Source of the DNA: Rhodospirillales bacterium
GTDB taxonomy: Bacteria; Pseudomonadota; Alphaproteobacteria; Rhodospirillales; UBA2165
NCBI GenBank assembly: GCA_016777585.1
Contig: JADHRD010000013.1
Location: forward strand, 1 to 33,689
Direction: 5' to 3'
Length of the DNA: 33,689 nucleotides
Every line of letters begins with the position of its first letter. The stretch's first letter is position 1. The notes under the pieces were generated by a model. It had not been told where the DNA came from. It saw only the letters and a list, made by a program, of their open reading frames with translations, and ran no database searches. Of this stretch, positions 1-12,471 are shown in pieces. A program made the translations under genes and the position numbers.

Positions 1-24
1 TGGACAAAATACAAATATCTCAGC

Positions 25-1089
25 CTAACCCGATACGGCCTGTATATGAGCAATGACCTTTTTCATAACTGTAGGCAAGGCGTGATCACTAAATTGATGG
101 GGCATACTCCAAATATCTCCTTTTAAACTCTCATCTTCATACGTTCCTGAGAGAATTTCCAAATCTAAGTGGAAATGTGTAAATGTGTGTCGTACGCTAC
201 CCGGAATAATCGTCCAATTAATGTCAAAGGGCGCTTGTTCAATTAATTCTTTATGCGATTTTTTTTCCACTTCCCAAGATGAAGAGGGGATTTCAATCAT
301 CCCCCCCAACAAACCCTTCTCTGGTCTCCTTCTTAGAAGCACTTTACCTGATGAACGGGTCACCCAAAAGACAATCGCTCGCCGCACCGGTTTCACCGGC
401 TTCTTCTCCCTTTTTGGTAGTTCTTCCTCAAGACCCTTTAGATTTGCAACACAATTACGCGTTATAGGGCATATGCCACAATTTGGTGATCTTGGCGTAC
501 AAATAGTCGCGCCGATATCCATCAACGCCTGAGCATAATCCCCAGCCCTTAGATCTGGAGTCATTTTTATCGCCAATTGGTAGAGATATTTCTTAGATTT
601 TGGCAGTGGCTCCATTACCGCATGTAGCCGTGTTATCACTCTTTCTATGTTGCCATCCATTGGTGTTGATTTTTTATTAAAAGCAATGGCCATAATCGCT
701 GACGCCGTATACGGGCCAATTCCAGGAAGAGCTAGGAGAGCACTCTCCGTCTCTGGAAATCTACAGTCATAATCAGAAGAAATAACTTGTGCACATTTAT
801 GCAGGTTACGGGCTCTTGCATAATAACCAAGGCCCTGCCAGGCGTGAAGAACGTCATCCAAAGATGCCTTGGCTAAATTCTCTATTTTTGGCCAACGCGT
901 CAGAAAATATTCAAAGTAGGATTTAACCGTTGCGACCGTTGTTTGCTGAAGCATAATTTCACTCAACCAAACATGATAAGGGTTAGGTACAACACCGGGC
1001 TCAGATCGCCAAGGGAGGGTGCGTCTATGTGCATCATACCAACCCAGAATTTTTATTACTCGGTCTTCAATTATTTGCTTTTCATCCAA
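25..1089 (-). CDS. mutY: A/G-specific adenine DNA glycosylase MutY
   Basis: Removes adenine mispaired with 8-oxoguanine, the last guard of the GO base-excision repair system. The 354-aa protein has the HhH-GPD fold: catalytic Glu44 in SEIMLQQT, helix-hairpin-helix LPGIGPYTAS at 121-130, catalytic Asp145 in MDGNIERV, and a [4Fe-4S] loop with Cys197, 204, 207 and 213 in the expected C-x6-C-x2-C-x5-C spacing. Residues from about 235 form the NUDIX-like domain that recognises 8-oxoG. The length is normal. The only sensible in-frame start is TTG at 1089, since an in-frame TAA lies a short way upstream and nearby ATGs are out of frame; the RBS is weak. It is divergent from the DUF721 gene across a 118-nt gap. 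Confidence 0.96.
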   Translation of the reverse strand: MDEKQIIEDRVIKILGWYDAHRRTLPWRSEPGVVPNPYHVWLSEIMLQQTTVATVKSYFEYFLTRWPKIENLAKASLDDVLHAWQGLGYYARARNLHKCAQVISSDYDCRFPETESALLALPGIGPYTASAIMAIAFNKKSTPMDGNIERVITRLHAVMEPLPKSKKYLYQLAIKMTPDLRAGDYAQALMDIGATICTPRSPNCGICPITRNCVANLKGLEEELPKREKKPVKPVRRAIVFWVTRSSGKVLLRRRPEKGLLGGMIEIPSSSWEVEKKSHKELIEQAPFDINWTIIPGSVRHTFTHFHLDLEILSGTYEDESLKGDIWSMPHQFSDHALPTVMKKVIAHIQAVSG

Positions 1090-1126
1090 GACTTGGTTCC
1101 ATACTTGCCATCTAAATTATGTTAGG

Positions 1127-1155
1127 TTGATAAGACCAGATTTTCTCAATACCAT
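1127..1155 (+). promoter_or_regulatory. Candidate sigma70-type promoter for the dciA-like gene
   Basis: TTGATA (1127-1132), a 17-nt spacer and TACCAT (1150-1155) lie 52 nt upstream of the ATG of the DUF721 gene, in the only divergent intergenic region of the left end. The -35 matches 5/6 and the -10 matches 4/6 of the consensus. This is pattern matching only. Confidence 0.4.
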
Positions 1156-1166
1156 AAGAAATCTGG
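1136..1166. repeat. Inverted repeat spanning the putative -10 element
   Basis: CCAGATTT (1136-1143) and its perfect complement AAATCTGG (1159-1166) are separated by 15 nt and bracket the proposed -10 box. The arms extend imperfectly with TCT/AG. There is no T-tract after it and no gene end next to it, so it looks more like an operator or leader hairpin than a terminator. Confidence 0.45.
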
Positions 1167-1207
1167 CTGATAAATGAAAAGCTTTGTTACTCTCACTTGG
1201 AGAATAA

Positions 1208-1684
1208 ATGACCATACGCCGCTACCAATCAAGAAGTATTAGTCATACAGTAGAGAAATTGACGCGTCCTATATTTGGAGGGCGTGGGTTTAGCTCAGGT
1301 AAAATACTATCAGAGTGGCCAAACATTGTCGGCGCATTACTCTCTAAGCATACATTCCCTGAAAAAATATCATACCCTCCAACGGAGAGGATAAATGGAA
1401 CCCTGTTTCTTCGAATTGATAGCCCAGCGCTCTCATTAGAGTTACAACACATGGAAATCCAGATGCTTGAGCGGATCAATACCCACTTTGGTTTTAAAGC
1501 CGTTACACGGATCAAATTAATACAAGGTACTTTGCCAACACAAGAAAACAAAGGGCCAAAACCAAAACGTAAGTTAACAGAGAATGAGCATCGAGAGCTT
1601 TCCGAAACCCTTGATATGATCAGCGACCCCGATTTGAAACAAGCCCTTCAAGCTCTTGGGTCAGAAGTCAAAACGAGTAATTAA
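1208..1684 (+). CDS. DUF721 (DciA-like) protein, probable replicative helicase loader/regulator
   Basis: This 158-aa basic protein has the DUF721 fold: an N-terminal region with RPIFGGRGF, a W-P/I-V-G segment (EWPNIVGALLSKHT), then a strand-rich core (TLFLRIDSPALSLELQH) that in DciA proteins adopts a KH-like fold. The tail from about residue 115 is charged and probably disordered. DciA assists loading of the DnaB helicase in bacteria that lack DnaC/DnaI; applying that role here is family-level inference. The start is ATG with GGAG a few bases upstream. It sits between mutY and dsbA, the usual alphaproteobacterial position for this family. Confidence 0.8.
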   Translation: MTIRRYQSRSISHTVEKLTRPIFGGRGFSSGKILSEWPNIVGALLSKHTFPEKISYPPTERINGTLFLRIDSPALSLELQHMEIQMLERINTHFGFKAVTRIKLIQGTLPTQENKGPKPKRKLTENEHRELSETLDMISDPDLKQALQALGSEVKTSN

Positions 1685-1798
1685 TATATTTTTTGTGCAA
1701 AACTCGGACTTTTTGTAAAATCCATAAATATATGACCTTATTCTAACCAAGTTATCCCCAAGTTTTTTAAATTTCCACCTTTTTTCTAAGATCCCGAC

Positions 1799-1827
1799 TT
1801 GTCCACGGGAATAATGCCATTTATATT
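1799..1827 (+). promoter_or_regulatory. Candidate promoter for dsbA-smc
   Basis: TTGTCC (1799-1804), 17 nt, TATATT (1822-1827) lies in the 170-nt gap between the DUF721 gene and dsbA, 27 nt before the start codon. The -10 matches 5/6 and the -35 matches 4/6. smc follows dsbA by only 23 nt and would be served by the same promoter. Confidence 0.4.
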
Positions 1828-1854
1828 ATCAAGATATAGTATGAGGAGTCTGTT

Positions 1855-2517
1855 TTGATCAAATATGTAGTAAATAATTTTGCAATACACCGGTTTATGG
1901 TCTTAATCGCATGTTCCACCTTATGTTTCATGACAATTGCTACAACCGAAGCTTTAGCAAATAGCCATGGAAAAACGATATTGCCACCCATAAAACAAAT
2001 TTTATCTGATAGAATTGAGGGCGATCCCAGTGCGCCTATTACAATGATCGAATACGCCTCAATGACGTGTCCACATTGTGCAGAATTTCATACTGAAGCT
2101 TACAAATTAATAAAGAAAGAATATGTGGAAACGGGAAAAGTGAAGTTTATATACCGTGATTTTCCCCTTGATCGTCTTGGCCTCGCAGCAGCAATGATGG
2201 CGCGATGTGCACCAAAAGAAAGATATTTTGCAATTGTAAATATAATTTATCAATCTCAAGAAAGTTGGGCGAGAGCACCAGATCCCGCAGCCGCTTTGGC
2301 ACAAATTGCCAAACTAGCAGGCATGTCAAAAAAGACTTTTGATGCATGCATTATCGATAAAAATATATACGAAGGTGTTATGAAAATTCGGAACGATGGT
2401 GATAAGAAATTCAATATTAAGGCAACTCCAACAATTTTAATTGATGGTAAAACCTTTGAAGGCGACAAAACTATCAAAGCATTTCGATCCGAGTTAAACG
2501 CGCTATTAAAAAAATAA
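1855..2517 (+). CDS. DsbA-family thiol:disulfide oxidoreductase, periplasmic
   Basis: Thioredoxin-fold protein, predicted to be exported and to introduce disulfides into envelope proteins. Residues 1-35 are a Sec signal (basic start, hydrophobic core about 14-30, ALA before a likely cleavage site at 35/36). The active site is C72-P-H-C75, the DsbA form, and the cis-proline loop is Thr191-Pro192. Two further cysteines (118 and 165) are placed where alphaproteobacterial DsbA proteins such as Wolbachia alpha-DsbA1 are known to carry a second, non-catalytic disulfide. The start is TTG with GAGGAG 6 nt upstream; a later ATG (residue 15) would still leave a signal peptide but lacks that RBS. It is probably co-transcribed with smc. 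The exact Dsb subtype (DsbA or a DsbC/Com1-like partner) is not settled by sequence alone. Confidence 0.88.
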   Translation: MIKYVVNNFAIHRFMVLIACSTLCFMTIATTEALANSHGKTILPPIKQILSDRIEGDPSAPITMIEYASMTCPHCAEFHTEAYKLIKKEYVETGKVKFIYRDFPLDRLGLAAAMMARCAPKERYFAIVNIIYQSQESWARAPDPAAALAQIAKLAGMSKKTFDACIIDKNIYEGVMKIRNDGDKKFNIKATPTILIDGKTFEGDKTIKAFRSELNALLKK

Positions 2518-2540
2518 ATTAATAAAGGACATGGGCGACC

Positions 2541-5500
2541 GTGCAATTTTCAAAACTCCGCTTAACTGGTTTTAAATCATTTGTTGATCCGACTGAACTT
2601 GATATTCTCCCCGGCGTAACTGGTGTTGTTGGGCCCAATGGTTGTGGTAAATCCAACCTTGTTGAAGCTCTTAAGTGGGTCATGGGCGAAACATCCGCAA
2701 AGCAGATGCGGGGCGGAGATATGGATGACGTCATATTCGCGGGATCAAGAAACCGGCCAGCGCGCAATATTGCCGAAGTTGGATTGGGATTGGATAATTC
2801 AAACCGAAAAGCACCCGCTCAATTTAACCAAATGGATGAACTTGATGTTACTCGAAAGATCGAGCGCGAAAAAGGATCAACCTATCGGGTAAATTCCAAG
2901 GAAGTTAGAGCGAAAGACGTGCATCTATTATTTGCTGACTCTGCAACCGGCGCGCGTTCAACAGCACTCGTAAGCCAAGGGCAAATTGGTGAAATAGTCT
3001 CTGCCAAACCGGCTCAAAGAAGAAAACTTCTCGAGGAAGCAGCTGGTATATCGGGCTTGCACACTCGCCGGCATGAGGCTGAACTCCGTTTACGCGGTGC
3101 TGAAACAAATCTTGAGCGTCTTGATGACGTCATGATTACGCTTGATGGGCAAATGTTAACTCTGCGAAAACAGGCCCGACAAGCAAAGAGATACCGCAAT
3201 TTAAATGATCATATTAAGAAAGCAGAAGCGACCCTCCTTTTGATTCAGTGGAATTCTGTAAATACTGAGATCAATAAATCTCAAGAAGCTTTGAAAATTA
3301 GGGATGAAACAGTAACGGATTTAACTCGAAAAACATCAAGCGCCACAATAATACAAAACGAAGCTGCAGATCACCTTCCCCAACTGAGAAATACGGAAGT
3401 CGAAGCCTCCGCAGTTCTGCAAAGACTAAATTTAGCGCGTGAAAACCTTGAAGAAGAAAAAACCCGCCTTATTCAGCAAAAAGAAGAATGTGAAAACCGC
3501 CTAAAACAAATTAGCCAGGATATAGAAAGAGAGAAAAACCTAACCTCTGATGCGGAAGCAGCCACCAGAAATTTAGAGGAAGAAAAATTACGTATTTCTG
3601 ATCTTGAGGCGAACCAAGGGCAGAATATCGGTAATGCTGGTGATGAGTTGGCAAAGATTCGCGAAGAATATGCAAATCTAGAGACCCAGTTGGGTATATT
3701 AACCCAGGAGTCGGCTAATGAACAAGCTAAGCGTAATGACCTCGAACAAAGAAAAAAAGAGATTGAAACTCGACTTTCGCGATTACAAACTGAAGAAAAA
3801 CAAAGACTGATTGAACTCGAAAAATTAGAAAAAGACGTCATAGATAAAGTCGAAATTGATAAATATAAGAGCGCATTTTCTTTTGCCCAAGAATCGCAGG
3901 ATCAAATGCGTAAATATGCAGACGAAATGGAAGAGACGAGGATTCTGGCTAATCAAAACTTAACAACGGCTAGAAATGAGTCACAAATTGTTCTCACTGA
4001 GACCAATAAATTACAAGCTGAAATAAAAGCCTTAACCGAAATTTTGGAGACCGGCGATCCTGATCAGTGGCCACCCTTAATTGATACACTGAGTGTAGAA
4101 CCAGGACTTGAGACAGCCTTGGGTGCAGCTCTGGGTGAAGATCTAAGCGCTGCGACAAGTAATTCAGCTCCTGTCCACTGGAGATCAATTGAAATTGAAG
4201 GTGATCAGCCAAAACTTCCGAGTGGAGCTAAGCCGCTGAGCAATTATGTGAGTGGTTCCAGTATAATTGTCTCTAGGCTATCACAAATTGGTATTGTTGA
4301 TGATATTAAGACGGGTTGGGATTTATTTCCCAAATTGAAACAAGGTCAACGGTTGGTAACTCGTAATGGAGATTTCTGGCGTTGGGATGGCTATACGTCT
4401 TCAGCAGAGGCTTCAACCACTGTCGCAATAAAACTGCAGCAACGGAATCGTTTGATTAAGGCCGAAGAAAGGCTCAAAAACCTTCAAGAAAAAGTTCAAC
4501 TTTCTCAATCTCTGGTTGAAGAAGCCGATAAACAGTTTGAATCAGCCATGGATAATGAAAAAAAAGCTCGTACCGAGGCAAGGAATGCGGAGCTTACTCG
4601 TGATAAGGCTCAGCAAGAAATGACACAGATAAATAATATCTTCAGTGAAACAGAAGCGAGAATTATCTCGCGCAAAGAAGCCCTGGAACGGATCACTGTT
4701 GACATTCAAGAAGCAACAAAAATTTTATCAGACTTAAACTTATCTGAATTATCTTTATCTAAGAATGAGGAAACAGAAATAAAGTTATCTGAGCTTAGGG
4801 TAACTTGTGGAGATAAACGTGAGGAGTTAGTCGCCGGACAAACAAGATTTGACACGTTAAATGCTCAACAAAGAGAGCGGCAGGATCGTCTGAAAGCTAT
4901 CACAAGCCAAATCACGAATTGGTCAATGAGAAAAAGTGAGGCAAAAGCTCAACTAGAAGAGCGAACACAAAGAAAAGTCTCCATCGAAGAACAACGCCGA
5001 CAACTTGATCAAAAGCCAGAAATTTTAGAGACAAATCAACGTAATCTTGACGAGAGTATTACTGGTGCGGAAGAGAAAAGAAGAGCTGCTGCAGATCAAT
5101 TGGCTGAAGCGGAAACAAAACTGAGAGGAGCTGAGAAGGATGTTCGCGAGTTAGAAGGTGCCCTAAGCCGAGCACGGGAAGAGAGGATTCGGTCCGAAGC
5201 TAATTTAGATCAACTCAAAATAAACTCCAAATCATTGGAAGAACGCATGACTGAACGGCTTGATTGCAATCCTTCTGACTTAACTGAAATAACTGGTGTT
5301 GGCGATCCAAACGAACTTCCTAACGTGGAGAGTGCCGAAAAACGAGTTGAGAGGTTATTAAGAGAGCGAGAAAATATGGGGCCAGTAAATTTACTAGCCG
5401 AGTCAGAAGCGAGCGAGCTCGAAGAACAAATTGAAACTCTTCAATCAGAACGGGAAGACCTAATAACTGCAATTGGCAAATTGCGACGTAGTATCAGTGA

Positions 5501-6002
5501 GCTTAATCGCGAGGGACGCCAACGCCTTCTAAAATCTTTTGAGGAAGTAAATACACATTTCAAGAAATTATTTGTCCGTTTGTTTGGCGGAGGTCGCGCC
5601 CACTTGGAACTTATTGAATCAGACGATCCACTTGAAGCCGGATTAGAAATAATGGCAAGTCCCCCAGGAAAACGACTTCAAGTCTTATCATTATTGTCTG
5701 GTGGAGAGCAGGCACTAACCGCTTTATCACTTTTATTTTCAGTTTTTATGTGTAATCCTGCACCGATCTGCGTTCTAGATGAGGTAGATGCACCTCTAGA
5801 TGATTCAAATGTTGACCGTTTCTGCACACTTGTAGACGAAATGGCAAATACATTATCAACGCGCTTTCTAGTTATCACTCACCATCGGATGACAATGGCC
5901 CGCATGGACCGTTTATTCGGCGTTACAATGGGGGAACAAGGCGTTTCCCAACTTGTATCTGTTGACTTAGGAAAAGCCATAGAACTACGAGAATCGGCTT
6001 AA
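2541..6002 (+). CDS. smc: Chromosome partition ATPase SMC
   Basis: Structural maintenance of chromosomes protein, the core of condensin that organises and segregates the nucleoid. At 1153 aa it has the standard length and order: N-terminal Walker A GPNGCGKSN (31-39), a coiled coil rich in Glu/Lys/Gln heptads from about 170 to 500, a hinge from about 503 to 635, a second coiled coil to about 990, then the ABC signature LSGGEQ near 1052 and Walker B ICVLDEVDAPLDD near 1075-1087. The start is GTG preceded by AAAGGAC. No scpA or scpB is in the window. atpI follows after a gap with its own promoter-like sequence. Confidence 0.97.
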   Translation: MQFSKLRLTGFKSFVDPTELDILPGVTGVVGPNGCGKSNLVEALKWVMGETSAKQMRGGDMDDVIFAGSRNRPARNIAEVGLGLDNSNRKAPAQFNQMDELDVTRKIEREKGSTYRVNSKEVRAKDVHLLFADSATGARSTALVSQGQIGEIVSAKPAQRRKLLEEAAGISGLHTRRHEAELRLRGAETNLERLDDVMITLDGQMLTLRKQARQAKRYRNLNDHIKKAEATLLLIQWNSVNTEINKSQEALKIRDETVTDLTRKTSSATIIQNEAADHLPQLRNTEVEASAVLQRLNLARENLEEEKTRLIQQKEECENRLKQISQDIEREKNLTSDAEAATRNLEEEKLRISDLEANQGQNIGNAGDELAKIREEYANLETQLGILTQESANEQAKRNDLEQRKKEIETRLSRLQTEEKQRLIELEKLEKDVIDKVEIDKYKSAFSFAQESQDQMRKYADEMEETRILANQNLTTARNESQIVLTETNKLQAEIKALTEILETGDPDQWPPLIDTLSVEPGLETALGAALGEDLSAATSNSAPVHWRSIEIEGDQPKLPSGAKPLSNYVSGSSIIVSRLSQIGIVDDIKTGWDLFPKLKQGQRLVTRNGDFWRWDGYTSSAEASTTVAIKLQQRNRLIKAEERLKNLQEKVQLSQSLVEEADKQFESAMDNEKKARTEARNAELTRDKAQQEMTQINNIFSETEARIISRKEALERITVDIQEATKILSDLNLSELSLSKNEETEIKLSELRVTCGDKREELVAGQTRFDTLNAQQRERQDRLKAITSQITNWSMRKSEAKAQLEERTQRKVSIEEQRRQLDQKPEILETNQRNLDESITGAEEKRRAAADQLAEAETKLRGAEKDVRELEGALSRAREERIRSEANLDQLKINSKSLEERMTERLDCNPSDLTEITGVGDPNELPNVESAEKRVERLLRERENMGPVNLLAESEASELEEQIETLQSEREDLITAIGKLRRSISELNREGRQRLLKSFEEVNTHFKKLFVRLFGGGRAHLELIESDDPLEAGLEIMASPPGKRLQVLSLLSGGEQALTALSLLFSVFMCNPAPICVLDEVDAPLDDSNVDRFCTLVDEMANTLSTRFLVITHHRMTMARMDRLFGVTMGEQGVSQLVSVDLGKAIELRESA

Positions 6003-6068
6003 ATGGGAAATCGCCAATAATTAAATGTTTTCAATAGCTTAACTAAATTACCCTCAAATTATTGAATC

Positions 6069-6097
6069 TTGACACTCCTTTAGATGAAAGTTATGTT
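6069..6097 (+). promoter_or_regulatory. Candidate sigma70 promoter of the F0 atp operon
   Basis: A perfect -35 TTGACA (6069-6074), 17-nt spacer and TATGTT (6092-6097) lie in the smc-atpI gap. Initiation near 6104 would leave a leader of about 40 nt before the TTG at 6145, which supports that start over the upstream TTG at 6115. No terminator hairpin for smc is visible in the gap, so readthrough from smc is possible. Confidence 0.5.
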
Positions 6098-6144
6098 CCG
6101 AAAAAAATTTATGGTTGGTCTTGGTTTCAACAAGGGAGCTTCGT

Positions 6145-6471
6145 TTGCGACTCGATAAAGGTGAAACAAACGAGCTAGATGATTTAAAAAGAAGGTTAGA
6201 TATCGCCGTAGAAAAAAATTCTGGGGCTAACAGCCAAGAAAATGTTGATAGTAGCAAGAATGGAAAAGGACAAGCACTAAGGATCAGTACAGAGCTTATC
6301 GTAGCCGTAGGAGTAGGCGGAGGATTTGGTTTTTTCTTAGATGACCTGCTAGGAACGAAACCATGGCTTTTAATTGTATTTTTACTCTTAGGGAATGCAG
6401 CTGGTCTTTGGAATATATACAGGTTGTTGAATGGTAAAAATTACCGAGTAGGCTTAAACCACAAGAAGTAG
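6145..6471 (+). CDS. atpI: F0F1 ATP synthase subunit I (AtpI)
   Basis: Small membrane protein found first in many atp operons, thought to help c-ring assembly and possibly Mg2+ handling. After a charged N-terminal segment it carries the alphaproteobacterial AtpI signature: RISTELIVAVGVGGGFGFF (first membrane span), the LDDLLGTKPW loop, then a second span ending in LWNIYRLLNG. I chose TTG at 6145 because AAGGGAG lies 6 nt upstream; the frame is open to another TTG at 6115, but that codon has no RBS and sits too close to the proposed promoter. With this start the protein is 108 aa, ordinary for the family. The next gene, atpB, begins 49 nt after the stop. Confidence 0.85.
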   Translation: MRLDKGETNELDDLKRRLDIAVEKNSGANSQENVDSSKNGKGQALRISTELIVAVGVGGGFGFFLDDLLGTKPWLLIVFLLLGNAAGLWNIYRLLNGKNYRVGLNHKK

Positions 6472-6520
6472 CTGAAGCGGTAAATAGTATATAACATTTA
6501 AGTTTTGAAGGTAGAAAATT

Positions 6521-7252
6521 TTGGCTGAAGCACATAATCCTCTCGATCAATTTGTTATACAGGCATGGGTTCCCATTAAAATTGGTGACTTTGACGCTTC
6601 GTTTACGAACTCGTCCGCATTCATGCTATTATCAGTGATATGTGCGACGGCTCTGATGGTTCTAGCTGTAAGACCCCGAGCAGGAGTTCCAGGCCGCTGG
6701 CAGCTCTTGGCTGAATTAAGTTATCAGTTTATAGCAAAAATGGTCGCAGATAATATTGGGAAGGAAGGTAGATCTTATTTCCCTCTTATTTTTTCAATTT
6801 TTATATTTGTATTGTTTGGTAATTTACTAGGTATGATACCCTACAGTTTTACATTCACGAGCCATATCGCTGTTACACTGACCATGGCGCTACTGATATT
6901 TATTATGGTCACCTTAATTGCTTTTTTTAAGCATGGTATGAAGTTTTTCTCATTCTTTTTACCTGAGGGTGTGCCGATAATATTAGCACCCCTTATGATA
7001 GCCATTGAAGTTATCTCTTATTTTACAAGACCGTTTAGCCTCAGTGTACGGTTGTTTGCAAATATGATGGCTGGTCACACTTTGCTGAAAGTTATTGGCG
7101 GTTTTGTAGTGCCACTAGGTATTTTTGGATTTGTGCCAGTAGCTGGGTTAGTCGCAGTTATGGGACTTGAGTTTTTAATAGCTTTTCTGCAAGCATATAT
7201 CTTTACGATATTAACATGTATCTATATTAATGATGCGATCCACCTTCACTAA
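6521..7252 (+). CDS. atpB: F0F1 ATP synthase subunit a
   Basis: Stator subunit a of the F0 sector, which supplies the two proton half-channels against the c-ring. The 243-aa protein has several hydrophobic spans and the key segment SLSVRLFANMMAGHTLL, in which Arg177 corresponds to the essential arginine (E. coli aArg210). The C-terminal span, FLIAFLQAYIFTIL followed by YINDAIHLH, is also typical. The start is TTG, supported by the conserved alphaproteobacterial N-terminus MAEAHNPLDQF and a GAAGG-like RBS. It is followed by atpE after 55 nt, in the standard order I-B-E-b'-b. Confidence 0.97.
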   Translation: MAEAHNPLDQFVIQAWVPIKIGDFDASFTNSSAFMLLSVICATALMVLAVRPRAGVPGRWQLLAELSYQFIAKMVADNIGKEGRSYFPLIFSIFIFVLFGNLLGMIPYSFTFTSHIAVTLTMALLIFIMVTLIAFFKHGMKFFSFFLPEGVPIILAPLMIAIEVISYFTRPFSLSVRLFANMMAGHTLLKVIGGFVVPLGIFGFVPVAGLVAVMGLEFLIAFLQAYIFTILTCIYINDAIHLH

Positions 7253-7283
7253 AAAGACATTAGACTACTAGAAATTTAGATAA

Positions 7284-7532
<249 letters not shown>

Positions 7533-7576
7533 CCGATGAAAACCAATTTTAATTTTTCAATCATTAGGTTAGTGAT

Positions 7577-8074
7577 GTGCCACAACTAGATATATCGACT
7601 TTTACGCCGCAGATTATTTGGCTAATTATTACATTTGGTGTGCTTTACCTACTTATGGCTAAATTAGCCCTGCCTCGTATAGGTTCTATTCTTGAGCAAC
7701 GACAGAATAGAATTGAAGATAACTTGGCAATGGCTCAAAATTTAAAAAGAGAATCTGAAGTAGACGCCGAATCTTATGAAACTGCAATATTTGAAGCCCG
7801 TGAGCAAGCACGGACCAGTACCCAGTTAGCCATTAAAGAAATGTCGGAAGAATCACAAAGACGACAAAGTGAATTGAATGATAGATTAGTGAGTGAAGTT
7901 AAATCTGCTGAGGAAAGAATAGCCCAAGCAAAGAAAAAAGCGATGTCTAATATTGGCGAAATGGCAGAAGATATTGTGTTGGATGCAGCAGAATCGTTAA
8001 TTGGGATTGCGCCAAGTAAAGACTCAATAAAAAATGCAGTTTCAGCTAAACTAAGAGAACATCCAGAAGGTTAA
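7577..8074 (+). CDS. atpF': F0F1 ATP synthase subunit b' (second b-type stator)
   Basis: Peripheral-stalk subunit of the diverged b' type, which in Alphaproteobacteria and phototrophs pairs with b instead of a b homodimer. It begins PQLDISTFTPQIIWLIITF, the usual b' N-terminus, and has one membrane span (about 12-30) followed by a long charged helix rich in Glu, Ala, Lys and Gln to residue 165. The start is GTG. It lies directly upstream of atpF with 4 nt between the stop and the next ATG, so the two partners are probably translated together. The symbol atpG or atpX is also used for this gene. Confidence 0.93.
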   Translation: MPQLDISTFTPQIIWLIITFGVLYLLMAKLALPRIGSILEQRQNRIEDNLAMAQNLKRESEVDAESYETAIFEAREQARTSTQLAIKEMSEESQRRQSELNDRLVSEVKSAEERIAQAKKKAMSNIGEMAEDIVLDAAESLIGIAPSKDSIKNAVSAKLREHPEG

Positions 8075-8078
8075 AATA

Positions 8079-8612
8079 ATGATTTCATCAGCCTATGCAA
8101 ATGTTGCTAACGGAATTGAGTCGCAAGTGTTTTATTACAGTCCCGCTTTCTGGGTAGCTATTGCATTTTTATGTTTTGTTGTCATTTTTACAAAACCGAT
8201 CTGGAAATTTGCGACGTCTGCATTAGATAAAAAAATCAAGGCTATTGAGGACTCTATTGAAGAATCGGCTAAACTCCGTGAAGATGCTCAGGATCTACTG
8301 GCTAAGTATAAACGAAAACTATCTGATGCAGAGGTAGAAGCCCAAAATATAATAAGTAAGGCGAGAGAAGATGCAGGAGCTTTAAAAGATAAATTAACAA
8401 GAGAATTAGAAGCAACATTGGAACGAAAAGAAAAGCAGGCGATGGAACGAATATCGCAAGCAGAGAATGAGGCTAGGGAAGAATTTCGAACAATAACTGC
8501 AGACCTGGCAATAGCGGCTACACGGCAGGTTCTCTCTGAACAGATTGAACAATACAAGGCTGATGAACTTATCGATGAGGCTATTACGGAACTACCCGAT
8601 AGACTTAGCTGA
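8079..8612 (+). CDS. atpF: F0F1 ATP synthase subunit b
   Basis: Peripheral-stalk subunit connecting F0 to F1. It has one hydrophobic span at about 20-40 (FWVAIAFLCFVVIF), a basic turn KPIWKF, then a long coiled-coil helix (LDKKIKAIEDSIEESAKLRE and on) with the ISKAREDA type repeats typical of b. The protein is 177 aa. The start is ATG with GAAGG upstream. It ends with TGA, which is one of the genuine TGA stops in the window. No F1 genes (atpHAGDC) follow; split F0 and F1 operons are normal in Alphaproteobacteria. Confidence 0.95.
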   Translation: MISSAYANVANGIESQVFYYSPAFWVAIAFLCFVVIFTKPIWKFATSALDKKIKAIEDSIEESAKLREDAQDLLAKYKRKLSDAEVEAQNIISKAREDAGALKDKLTRELEATLERKEKQAMERISQAENEAREEFRTITADLAIAATRQVLSEQIEQYKADELIDEAITELPDRLS

Positions 8613-8672
8613 GAAACATATTAAAATTACACTCGTCAGAATTTAATGGAAATTTTTCAACCTTTAATAGTG

Positions 8673-12433
<3,761 letters not shown>

Positions 12434-12471
12434 GATCGTGATTTATTCCATATATTTAGGGAAATCATATT

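Noticed and set aside
1752-1807. DnaA-box-like TTATCCCCA (1752-1760) and TTGTCCACG (1799-1807) suggesting an origin near the dciA-like gene
   Set aside because: Only one 8/9 match and one 7/9 match, no cluster, and the second coincides with a promoter -35; expected by chance.
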